Assembly (NCBI GenBank): GCA_942492915.1 | Contig: OW818662.1 | Location: 1,116,001 to 1,180,000, forward strand | Origin: Turneriella sp942492915 | GTDB lineage: Bacteria; Spirochaetota; Leptospiria; Turneriellales; Turneriellaceae | Reading direction: 5' to 3' | DNA length: 64,000 nt | In this document: one piece after another, positions 16,080 to 21,842 of the stretch | How the letters are laid out: every line of letters begins with the position of its first letter | Position numbering within the stretch: the first letter of the stretch is position 1 | Notes under the pieces: model-generated | The model's database searches: none | Told to the model about the DNA's origin: nothing | What the model saw: the letters and a program-made list of their open reading frames with translations, nothing else | Made by a program: the position numbers and the translations under genes

Positions 16080-16423
16080 CAGTACTCCACCGCAAGGGGG
16101 ATTTTCCCCGCGTCGATTCGCAGCAACGCCACCCACGCTAAAACCTTGTCCAATCCATCCGGGTTGTATTTCGCCACTCTATCGAGCAGATACGCAATGC
16201 GCTTGCCAGGTGAAACCCGCTCGAAATGCTGATCCTCAATCGCAGAAATCGGCACAATGTTGTGCGGGTTTGCCGCTAGTCTCGGTTCGGCGCGCGGAAT
16301 TATGTGCGACCCGTTGAGAGCGCAAAGCGACAAGTGCGCCTCGCCGCTGATGACACACTTTCGCTCAAAATGTTCTTTCGCCACCCATATGGCGTAATTG
16401 ATCTGGCCGAGTGTTGGTTTCAT
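16079..16423 (-). CDS. HNH-like protein, first of a tandem pair
   Basis: The 114-residue protein has an HNH-type layout: a cysteine-containing strand (RKCVISGEA), then NGSHIIPRAEP with the first histidine, LAANPHNIVPIS with the asparagine, and a later DQHFE histidine. It lacks the CxxC pairs of zinc-bound HNH enzymes. The next gene encodes a second protein with the same spacing but low identity. The start at 16423 comes from an ATGA overlap. It could be a recombination or DNA-processing nuclease, close to RecT, but activity is inferred from pattern only. Confidence 0.55.
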   Translation of the reverse strand: MKPTLGQINYAIWVAKEHFERKCVISGEAHLSLCALNGSHIIPRAEPRLAANPHNIVPISAIEDQHFERVSPGKRIAYLLDRVAKYNPDGLDKVLAWVALLRIDAGKIPLAVEY

Positions 16424-16746
16424 GCCGCCCTCACGATGCTCGCCAATAATCCCAAAAACCACTTCTCCAGTGCTGGCCGGTGTTTTTCTGCGGCCTGAGC
16501 CATGAGCCATTCGAGTCTGTCGGCCGGCCTTTGTGATTGCATCTGGTGGGATAAGTGCGGCGCAAGTGGGACTAAATTGTATTGCACTGATTGAAGATGT
16601 GGGTAGGCAAGTTCTGGCAATACGTGATAGGCGGTTACATCTGGCAACCCGGTGACTATGCAAGTCTTGCCAAAATGGTCTGTGGCGCGTTTCTTTGCTG
16701 CGTCTATTGCTGATTTACTTCTGGTCATTGGATTATGTCTCATCAC
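16420..16746 (-). CDS. HNH-like protein, second of a tandem pair
   Basis: A 108-residue protein whose middle, KTCIVTGLPDVTAYHVLPEL then a QYNLVPLAPHLSHQM block, follows the same C / H / N / H order as its neighbour. The start region contains the repeated 13-base motif; ATG at 16746, 16743 or 16728 are all possible. It lies between RecT/Bet and the other HNH-like gene. A duplicated nuclease-fold pair in a recombination block is unusual. Confidence 0.5.
   Translation of the reverse strand: MMRHNPMTRSKSAIDAAKKRATDHFGKTCIVTGLPDVTAYHVLPELAYPHLQSVQYNLVPLAPHLSHQMQSQRPADRLEWLMAQAAEKHRPALEKWFLGLLASIVRAA
16731..16743 (-). repeat. 13-base motif, copy 2 (GATTATGTCTCAT)
   Basis: Exact second copy; read on the minus strand it is ATGAGACATAATC and covers a start codon of the HNH-like gene. 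Downstream it continues with CAATGA, as in copy 3 (AATGA), so the shared element may be longer than 13 bases. Confidence 0.7.
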
Positions 16747-16758
16747 GAGGCGGCACCT

Positions 16759-17697
16759 TTACGATGCCGTGGCGATTCCCTCTTCGCCTTGTTCAACCAT
16801 CACCGGGCGCGCTTCAATAGGGTTGTCGCGCATCCACCCGCGCAACGCTTCAGGGTCGTCTTGATTGTCGTCCATGATCTTGATGATTGCGGGGATTCTC
16901 AGACCCTTGGCCCGGAAATGCTGCTGCACTTCTTCGGGCATCTTTTTGATGCGGGCGAGCTTGCTTTCTTGCTCAGGGGTTAACGGCTTAGCCTGTGGTG
17001 CCGGTTCTGGCACTTTTTGCGCTGGCGGTTGGCTGATGCCGTTCTTGGCCTCGAACTCCGCCTGCGCTGATAAAATCTCTGCCCTTGGCTTGCTGTCGGG
17101 AATAATGTCTGGCGTCTCTCCATGCTGTGGGGTGATATCTCGCTCATGTGGCTCAGGCATTTCTTCTGGGGAATACAACCCCGCAATGTCGAACGCCTTT
17201 CGCAGACACTGAGACTCTGCGACCTTACCTAACATGGTTCTCGGCTTTGACTGCCACAGGTTCTCAGCTGTGGTGTACTCTTCTTCGTACACCTCGACGA
17301 CGAACGCGTGCGGTGTGTCTTTGCGGCGTACAGTGCAGACGGCCTTATACTGCCAATCTCGGCGCACCACGTTTGTAACCTTTTCGCCTTTGAAATTCTT
17401 ACGGGTTTTCACTACTTCGATCTTTTCATCAACCTTTACAACCTCGGTTGACATGCCCGCGAATTGGCCTGTGCGGTGCGCAATTGAAAGAAAACCGTCA
17501 CGGCCTGTGAAGATCGATGCCGGCTGGGTGCCGTACTTCACAAGCCATATCTGTTTCACCAGCGGGTCGAGTTCATACTTCACCGCAATATGGCTCATCA
17601 ATTTGAACTCGTCATCAGTCGCGCCTTTGGCATACATGCGCTTTACGAGGTCGATTTGTGACTGCCAGTCAGCAGCCTTTACCAGTTCGGCATTCAT
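16759..17697 (-). CDS. bet: RecT/Bet-type single-strand annealing protein
   Basis: The 312-residue protein matches phage Bet recombinases, which anneal complementary single strands during recombination. Signatures: ELDPLVKQIWLVKYG, FTGRDGFLSIAHRTGQFAGM, a KAVCTVRRKD strand and the KVAESQCLRKAFDIAGLYS helix. After residue 200 there is a disordered proline-rich linker, then a short helical C-terminus. ATGA overlap joins it to the coiled-coil partner gene upstream. No exonuclease gene is recognisable next to it, though the upstream coiled-coil protein occupies that place. Confidence 0.92.
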   Translation of the reverse strand: MNAELVKAADWQSQIDLVKRMYAKGATDDEFKLMSHIAVKYELDPLVKQIWLVKYGTQPASIFTGRDGFLSIAHRTGQFAGMSTEVVKVDEKIEVVKTRKNFKGEKVTNVVRRDWQYKAVCTVRRKDTPHAFVVEVYEEEYTTAENLWQSKPRTMLGKVAESQCLRKAFDIAGLYSPEEMPEPHERDITPQHGETPDIIPDSKPRAEILSAQAEFEAKNGISQPPAQKVPEPAPQAKPLTPEQESKLARIKKMPEEVQQHFRAKGLRIPAIIKIMDDNQDDPEALRGWMRDNPIEARPVMVEQGEEGIATAS

Positions 17698-18347
17698 CGT
17701 ATCACCGCCGATTGCTCAGACCAAATCTCGCAGCCGGGCAGGGTTCTTAGTGGCCCCTGTGCGGCGCGTACTCGCTTGCCGATCTCGCTTTCGTTTGGCA
17801 GTAAAAGCCAGAGCTGCCCGGTTTTGACCGCGTATTCTGCCAGAGCTTTGAAGTCTTTAATTTCACATTTCCAGACCTCACGAACGGCGAGCGGCTTTTC
17901 GTGCTTCATCATCTTGACCGGTTCAGCGTATGCCTGCGCGCGCTCCTGTACGGCCTCGACCTCTTCGAGCGTCGCATCTTCGCTTTCGGCCATTTCTGCG
18001 GCCATGGCTTCGAGTCGCGCCTTTTCTTCTGCGGCCGCGATCTCAGCCTTCATGCGCTCTTCGTTCTGCCATGCCAGAAGTTTGTCAGCCAGCGCCTTTT
18101 TACCTTTGCCGATAGGCTCAGCGAGAGCTTTCGCATATGCGTTGATCTCGCTCACCTTATCATTGTAAGGCTTCACAAGTTCTTTGCGCTTGTCTTCGAT
18201 CAGCTTCTCGACGTCTTTCAGCTCAACGGCCTGAGACTTTGCAACGGCGGCAGAGTCTGAATCTGTCACCTCCGCAGATAGTGCGACCTGCAATGCTGCG
18301 TCGGCTTTCGCCTGTACTTCGTTAAATTCTTGGATGTTAGATGTCAT
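17694..18347 (-). CDS. Coiled-coil protein of RecT-linked phage family
   Basis: The 217-residue protein has a helical N-terminal half: LKDVEKLIEDKRKELVKPY, then KALADKLLAWQNEERMKAEI, a spacing known from a widespread phage family found beside RecT and ssb. The C-terminal 70 residues form a small globular domain (VREVWKCEIKDFKALAEYAV). It overlaps bet by four bases. It is likely an accessory of recombination or replication; no catalytic residues are visible. Confidence 0.6.
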   Translation of the reverse strand: MTSNIQEFNEVQAKADAALQVALSAEVTDSDSAAVAKSQAVELKDVEKLIEDKRKELVKPYNDKVSEINAYAKALAEPIGKGKKALADKLLAWQNEERMKAEIAAAEEKARLEAMAAEMAESEDATLEEVEAVQERAQAYAEPVKMMKHEKPLAVREVWKCEIKDFKALAEYAVKTGQLWLLLPNESEIGKRVRAAQGPLRTLPGCEIWSEQSAVIR

Positions 18348-18531
18348 AAATAATACCTCTCATAGGGTGATTCTCGTTGATCAATCGGATCGGACGCGCA
18401 AAGTCAGCGCGCCGCGCTTCGCAGTCTGTGCAGCGTGAAAACCTGTTTAGGGGTTTGTAGTGCTTACAGTCTCTGCAGGTGTCTGTGTCGGTGTGGTATG
18501 AGCCAGACTCGTCAGGTGACATCAGCATCAT
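18337..18531 (-). CDS. Small zinc-binding phage protein
   Basis: A 64-residue protein beginning MMLMSPDESGSYHTDTDTC. Four cysteines (TCRDCKH then RCTDCEA) in two CxxC pairs about ten residues apart form a likely zinc ribbon; the end is basic. The start at 18531 is set by the four-base overlap with the upstream gene. Confidence 0.6.
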   Translation of the reverse strand: MMLMSPDESGSYHTDTDTCRDCKHYKPLNRFSRCTDCEARRADFARPIRLINENHPMRGIIYDI

Positions 18532-18887
18532 GAAGGCACCACCATCGCGGCAAATTCTGCGCGCGTCATGTTGATACATGCGACGCCTCTGCCGTCTTTG
18601 AAGTACCAGCACGACTCACCAAAGTGGGCAGTGTAAATGTTCTTGCTGTGTTTGTCCGCGTAGGCGTTGGACTGCGCTATGCCTTCATTGTCGCCGGCAA
18701 AATATGCCGTCGAACCGTCTCGAAGAGTTATCGCGATGTCCTTGGTTCCCCTAAAATGAGGCTCACCGGCATCTGGCGAGCCACCAGACACCGGCAAGGC
18801 CTCGCCGGGTTTAGGAGCCCCGACGCCTTTTAATAGGCCGTGGCTCGTCTTATTCTTGCCGGTCTGACCGGGCTTTTCGTCTTGCAT
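18528..18887 (-). CDS. Hypothetical phage protein, strong RBS
   Basis: A 119-residue protein starting MQDEKPGQTGKNKTSHG at 18887. A nearly perfect ribosome site (AGGAGG, five bases before ATG) selects this start over the GTG six bases upstream. The first 50 residues are glycine/proline-rich and disordered; the rest is mixed (DIAITLRDGSTAYFAGDN). This strong site marks the first gene after an intergenic gap, perhaps the start of the recombination block transcript. Confidence 0.7.
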   Translation of the reverse strand: MQDEKPGQTGKNKTSHGLLKGVGAPKPGEALPVSGGSPDAGEPHFRGTKDIAITLRDGSTAYFAGDNEGIAQSNAYADKHSKNIYTAHFGESCWYFKDGRGVACINMTRAEFAAMVVPS

Positions 18888-18906
18888 AAGCACCTCCTAA
18901 GTGCTG

Positions 18907-18957
18907 CCTCGGTTCTCGCTACTTTCTCAGGGCGGGGAGAACCGGGGCTTTTTTATT
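18907..18957 (+). terminator. Possible rho-independent terminator, plus strand
   Basis: CCTCGGTTCTC (18907-18917) pairs with GAGAACCGGGG (18937-18947) in an 11-base stem with a loop of 19, followed on the plus strand by CTTTTTTATTTG. It would stop rightward transcription, although the genes on both sides are leftward. Confidence 0.5.
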
Positions 18958-18969
18958 TGTTGTATCTCG

Positions 18970-19215
18970 TTATGATTTCCGGGTCTTTGTGTCAACCTTA
19001 TTCTTAACAATTTTATTATTAATACCCAACGCCTCAGTCAGAATTATCTCGGCGACATTTGACACACTCCGCCCCAATGCCTGAGCCTCTTCAAGCAACG
19101 CCTTATGCACAGCCGGGCTTAAGGCCACGCTGATCGGTTTTTTACGGTCTGCAGCCGCTTTCTTTGGTCTTCCCATAGGCCGAAGTGATGCGGCGTGACG
19201 TGCGGTCGATTTCAT
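18970..19215 (-). CDS. Ribbon-helix-helix (CopG-like) regulator
   Basis: The 81-residue protein begins MKSTARHAASLRPMGRPKKA. The core RKKPISVALSPAVHKALLEE, followed by GRSVSNVAEIILTEALG, is the beta-strand, helix, turn, helix of the MetJ/Arc/CopG fold. The start at 19215 has an AAAGGG-type ribosome site; the reading frame is open for 49 more residues that overlap the next gene and are unlikely to be used. It probably regulates part of the leftward transcript. Confidence 0.75.
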   Translation of the reverse strand: MKSTARHAASLRPMGRPKKAAADRKKPISVALSPAVHKALLEEAQALGRSVSNVAEIILTEALGINNKIVKNKVDTKTRKS

Positions 19216-19226
19216 CGCCGACCCTT

Positions 19227-19514
19227 TCACAGGGGCAGCTCCCGAACCACGCGCGCGACGTCTATCTTGCGGATGGCTGCAGCGCGGCGGATCATCGCCA
19301 CTGCCTGAGACGCAATGCGACCCGCAGCGGCTTTGGCCTGACTGCCTGTTTTGGCATAGCAAAACCCGCGACCGTCTGAAACAATCGGTATACCCGCGAG
19401 GTTAAGATCGTGAATAATCGCCCGCACCTCGCGCTCTGTGACCTTGAGCCGCTTCGATAGTTCGGCCCGTGTGATCGGGCCTCGCTGCTTTACCAGATCG
19501 ACCAGGTCTTTCAC
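19227..19514 (-). CDS. Small helix-turn-helix protein
   Basis: The 95-residue protein starts MKDLVDLVKQRGPITRAELS, a winged-helix-like opening, then KRLKVTEREVRAIIHDLNLA is a standard HTH and GIPIVSDGRGFCYAKTG looks like the wing. The C-terminus is an alanine/arginine-rich helix. Probably an early regulator or DNA-binding protein. It overlaps the gene upstream by four bases. Confidence 0.7.
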   Translation of the reverse strand: MKDLVDLVKQRGPITRAELSKRLKVTEREVRAIIHDLNLAGIPIVSDGRGFCYAKTGSQAKAAAGRIASQAVAMIRRAAAIRKIDVARVVRELPL

Positions 19515-19699
19515 AGTACGACCTCGAGGCTCACGACCAGATCGCCAGGGCTTACGACGGCCCCGCTGGGCGCTATTTCTTGCCCCATCAAAAAGCAGTA
19601 TTTCGGGGTTAATCCCGTAGCGGTGTGAAACTCCCTGACTGCCGCCGCGATCTTGTCCTCCGCGGCCTTCTTTGTTGCTCTTATTTGTTCTGCGTTCAT
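19511..19699 (-). CDS. Hypothetical phage protein
   Basis: A 62-residue protein beginning MNAEQIRATKKAAEDKIAAA, one helix followed by a small beta-rich part (SGAVVSPGDLVVSLEVVL). Overlaps of four bases on both sides. Function unknown. Confidence 0.6.
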   Translation of the reverse strand: MNAEQIRATKKAAEDKIAAAVREFHTATGLTPKYCFLMGQEIAPSGAVVSPGDLVVSLEVVL

Positions 19700-19881
19700 A
19701 TTGCTGCTAATCTCCTTGTTAATTGTGTTCGTATGCGTGTTTGACTACGGTTTATCTCATCGACTTGGCGCTGGTGCGCAAAGCGGCAGGACAGTAGGGA
19801 ACAGCGGTTGAACGACGCGCCTGATGTGAAGTTTGGCGTGTACTCTCCGCCGCAGTAGGGGCAAATAAGTTTCGTCTTCAT
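19696..19881 (-). CDS. Small zinc-ribbon protein
   Basis: A 61-residue protein with CPYCGGEY at the start and a second cysteine set (FNRCSLLSCRFAH) 18 residues later; together they fit a zinc finger. The tail is basic (RSQTRIRTQLTRRL), consistent with nucleic-acid contact. Four-base overlaps with both neighbours. Confidence 0.6.
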   Translation of the reverse strand: MKTKLICPYCGGEYTPNFTSGASFNRCSLLSCRFAHQRQVDEINRSQTRIRTQLTRRLAAI

Positions 19882-20015
19882 CGACCCCCCACAATGCCTT
19901 TTACGACTTCCGGCGAACGATGCTTCGCCCTGCGCTTTGACGCCTTGTACTCGATAGCCCCGAAGGCGATGAGCGCCATGCTGATGAACGCCGCAGCCAC
20001 GAACTCAGCGGTCAT
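19878..20015 (-). CDS. 45-residue membrane microprotein
   Basis: A short gene from ATG at 20015 to TGA at 19878-19880, overlapping the genes on both sides by four bases. The product (begins MTAEFVAAAFISMALIAFGA) has one membrane helix followed by a basic stretch (KASKRRAKHR). It fits the prophage pattern of single-pass microproteins within the coupled chain. Confidence 0.6.
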   Translation of the reverse strand: MTAEFVAAAFISMALIAFGAIEYKASKRRAKHRSPEVVKGIVGGR

Positions 20016-20209
20016 GCTGCACCCCGAAGGCGCGCGCGCACACCGTCCAGAACGCGGCCAAGGTCGAGCATGCGGATCACGGCCCGTCGGCGCTGAAACG
20101 CGTCGAGATGGGCAAAATATCCACCCCCAGCGTCATGAGACATAATCAATGAACCACCGTTTACGGTATTGGCTTTACGCCCCGACGGTGCTTTCGTGCG
20201 CTTGGTCAT
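20012..20209 (-). CDS. Small basic phage protein
   Basis: A 65-residue, arginine-rich protein (begins MTKRTKAPSGRKANTVNGG, later FQRRRAVIRMLDLGR). The third copy of the 13-base motif lies inside this gene but in another frame and orientation relative to the gene starts at copies 1 and 2. Function unknown; DNA binding is likely from charge. Confidence 0.6.
   Translation of the reverse strand: MTKRTKAPSGRKANTVNGGSLIMSHDAGGGYFAHLDAFQRRRAVIRMLDLGRVLDGVRARLRGAA
20135..20147 (+). repeat. 13-base motif, copy 3 (ATGAGACATAATC)
   Basis: The third exact copy reads ATGAGACATAATC on the plus strand, opposite to copies 1 and 2. The following AATGA matches copy 2 as well. Because it is in a different orientation and codon frame, the conservation must be at the DNA level. 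Confidence 0.7.
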
Positions 20210-20376
20210 GGTTCACCCGCCTCGATCAGAACATGATCGTGCTGACCTTCTACCTCTTCGACTGCGCAGACTGGGCAATCTTCATCGAACCACGTCTCGT
20301 GCAGGTCGCAGAATGACAGGCGGTCGTCTGGCCGGTGGTAGTGCGCGTTGGCTCTGGCTGCGTATTCGTGCCACAT
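20206..20376 (-). CDS. 56-residue early phage protein, cysteine/histidine-rich
   Basis: A gene from ATG at 20376 to TGA at 20206-20208 that overlaps the next start by four bases. The product begins MWHEYAARANAHYHRPDDRL and contains FCDLHETWF then DCPVCAVEE, so a C-x2-H ... C-x2-C zinc site is likely. It is the first gene behind the Cro-like regulator. Function unknown. Confidence 0.6.
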   Translation of the reverse strand: MWHEYAARANAHYHRPDDRLSFCDLHETWFDEDCPVCAVEEVEGQHDHVLIEAGEP

Positions 20377-20377
20377 A

Positions 20378-20593
20378 TTATCGGCCCCACGCTGACATAT
20401 CGGTGTTCACGTCTGCGTTCACCTTGTTGATTATGTCCAAATTCTTAGCGATTGACCCGTTGCCTTTCAGCAGGTTCGCCAGTGTGGTGTATGATATCTG
20501 CCTTTGTGCGCAGTATTTTGTAATGCTGCCGAACTTGGCGGAGAGTGCCGCCCGAATCCGCGCCCTGTTGTCCGTTTCTATTGTAACTGCCAT
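20378..20593 (-). CDS. Cro-like helix-turn-helix regulator
   Basis: The 71-residue protein starts MAVTIETDNRARIRAALSA and carries an HTH (KYCAQRQISYTTLANLLKGN) of the phage Cro type. It is divergent from the CI-like gene across a 56-base interval containing the operators. The ATG has no ribosome site and sits seven bases behind a promoter -10, so the mRNA may be leaderless. Expected to start the lytic programme by shutting off the repressor. Confidence 0.8.
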   Translation of the reverse strand: MAVTIETDNRARIRAALSAKFGSITKYCAQRQISYTTLANLLKGNGSIAKNLDIINKVNADVNTDMSAWGR

Positions 20594-20599
20594 GGATAC

Positions 20600-20648
20600 A
20601 ATAAAAACTAATTTAGTTATTCCGTCAACAAAAATAACCGATTTAGAT
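20600..20648. promoter_or_regulatory. Immunity operators and leftward early promoter
   Basis: Operator 1, AACTAATTTAGTT (20606-20618), is a perfect palindrome around a central T. Operator 2, AACCGATTTAGAT (20636-20648), matches it at 10 of 13 positions, 30 bases away. A leftward promoter has -35 TTGACG (20623-20628, minus strand) and -10 TTTATT (20600-20605) with a 17-base spacer that contains operator 1. Operator 2 abuts the repressor start at 20650. Bound repressor would block the Cro-gene promoter directly. Confidence 0.65.
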
Positions 20649-20649
20649 A

Positions 20650-21030
20650 ATGCGTGAACGGATAAAGTTAATTCTTAAGCATTTTGGGCTGACTCAGGCC
20701 GAACTTGCCGAGACAATCGGTGGCCGCCAAAGCACCGTCGGCAATTGGTTGAGCGGTGCGGATGTCCCTCAAAGCACCGCCATGGCCTTACAGTTGGCAA
20801 TCGGCGTCCGTTGGCAATGGCTGCTCAATGGCGAAGGGGAGATGCTGGCAGAAGATACTGGGTCACTCTCAGACGAGGAACGGGTTTTGATAAGAAACTA
20901 CCGAAAATGCGATCCAGAAGGGCGCCGGGAAATTCTGGAGCAGGCGCAGTTCAATCTCGGCCGTTCGTTGCGCCGCTGGGACATATCAGGGCAGAAGGAT
21001 GTCGGGCGGCTGGGGTGGGTAGAAAAGTAG
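20650..21030 (+). CDS. CI-like phage repressor without protease domain
   Basis: The 126-residue protein has an N-terminal HTH_3 domain (LKHFGLTQAELAETIGGRQS then VGNWLSGADVP) and a short helical C-terminus (DEERVLIRNYRKCDPEGRRE). It lacks the S24 peptidase domain used for RecA-triggered self-cleavage, so induction must use another route such as an antirepressor. There is no ribosome site; the ATG lies two bases behind operator 2. It likely keeps the prophage silent by binding operators 1 and 2. Confidence 0.8.
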   Translation: MRERIKLILKHFGLTQAELAETIGGRQSTVGNWLSGADVPQSTAMALQLAIGVRWQWLLNGEGEMLAEDTGSLSDEERVLIRNYRKCDPEGRREILEQAQFNLGRSLRRWDISGQKDVGRLGWVEK

Positions 21031-21065
21031 CTTGCCGGCCTGTTGTTGGGGTGTACGGTTTGCGC

Positions 21066-21488
21066 ATGAAATACCTGATCATGGCATTTATTGCCTTCCT
21101 ACCTTTCTCAGTTCATGCACAGCAGGCCCCTGAAGACGCAACGCAGAAAAACCTGCGGCGCATAATGCAGAAATATGGCGACAAAGATGTCGCCGCGACA
21201 ATGAAGGCCATGACCGATATCGGCATCAAAGGCGAGACCATCGGCAAATATTTGGCCACTCTTGAATGGTTTACCGACTCTCAAGGGCATAAGAAATTCA
21301 GCGACGGCATGGTGGCGCTCACAAATGGCAGGGTCAAAGCCGGCCGGGGCATAGAAAATATGCGGATTTCCGTCATACAGCAGATGGTTCAGCAGTGCCA
21401 GAGCCCGCAGGCATGGGCTATACTGGCGCCGAATATCTTCAAAACGGTTGAGGACAGCGCCATTAAAAACCGGGCCGCCCCAGACTGA
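21066..21488 (+). CDS. Small exported protein in the immunity region
   Basis: The 140-residue protein starts MKYLIMAFIAFLPFSVHAQQ, a typical signal peptide with a predicted cut after VHA. The mature part is helical, with one cysteine, and no known domain. It lies in the same direction as the repressor and integrase, so it may be expressed in the lysogen as a conversion or exclusion gene. A longer frame starting upstream overlaps the repressor gene and is not needed. Confidence 0.65.
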   Translation: MKYLIMAFIAFLPFSVHAQQAPEDATQKNLRRIMQKYGDKDVAATMKAMTDIGIKGETIGKYLATLEWFTDSQGHKKFSDGMVALTNGRVKAGRGIENMRISVIQQMVQQCQSPQAWAILAPNIFKTVEDSAIKNRAAPD

Positions 21489-21494
21489 CCGGGA

Positions 21495-21671
21495 TCACTC
21501 CCGGCTCGCCTGGTCAATGTACCCCAGCCCCGAAGGCGTCACCCGGCCATCTACCGAAAAGCCACGCCCCTCTGCCATCTCTGCCCAGCCGATTCTCTCA
21601 AGCAACCGCTCGAGGGTTCGTGCTGTCATATTGTACTGCGCCGCGATCTCCGCTAATGTGTAGGTTTTCAT
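21495..21671 (-). CDS. MerR/Xis-like HTH protein, candidate directionality factor
   Basis: The 58-residue protein begins MKTYTLAEIAAQYNMTARTL, a short HTH similar to excisionase and MerR openings, with a small wing (GWAEMAEGRGFSVDG). It lies next to the integrase, divergent from it. That position is typical for recombination directionality factors of serine integrases. The frame is open to 21752 but those residues are not plausible. Function is inferred. Confidence 0.6.
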   Translation of the reverse strand: MKTYTLAEIAAQYNMTARTLERLLERIGWAEMAEGRGFSVDGRVTPSGLGYIDQASRE

Positions 21672-21728
21672 AGTCTCCGAGGAGACCGGGCGCTTGAACA
21701 GGGTTAGAACATGGGGGGAGGTAGGCAA

Positions 21729-21759
21729 GGATTTTTTCTGGCCAATAGGCAAAAAATCC
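21729..21759. promoter_or_regulatory. Inverted repeat upstream of the integrase
   Basis: GGATTTTTT (21729-21737) and AAAAAATCC (21751-21759) are perfect 9-base arms, with an inner GCC-AATA-GGC pairing. It lies in the 171-base gap between the HTH gene and the integrase. It could be a terminator working in both directions or an operator for int. Confidence 0.5.
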
Positions 21760-21842
21760 CTCGCTGCGTCAATGGGTCAATGTTACCTTTTCGGACAGCG
21801 CTTATGTCGCTTTACTGTCTGTCTCAGCGGGTAGGGTGATCT

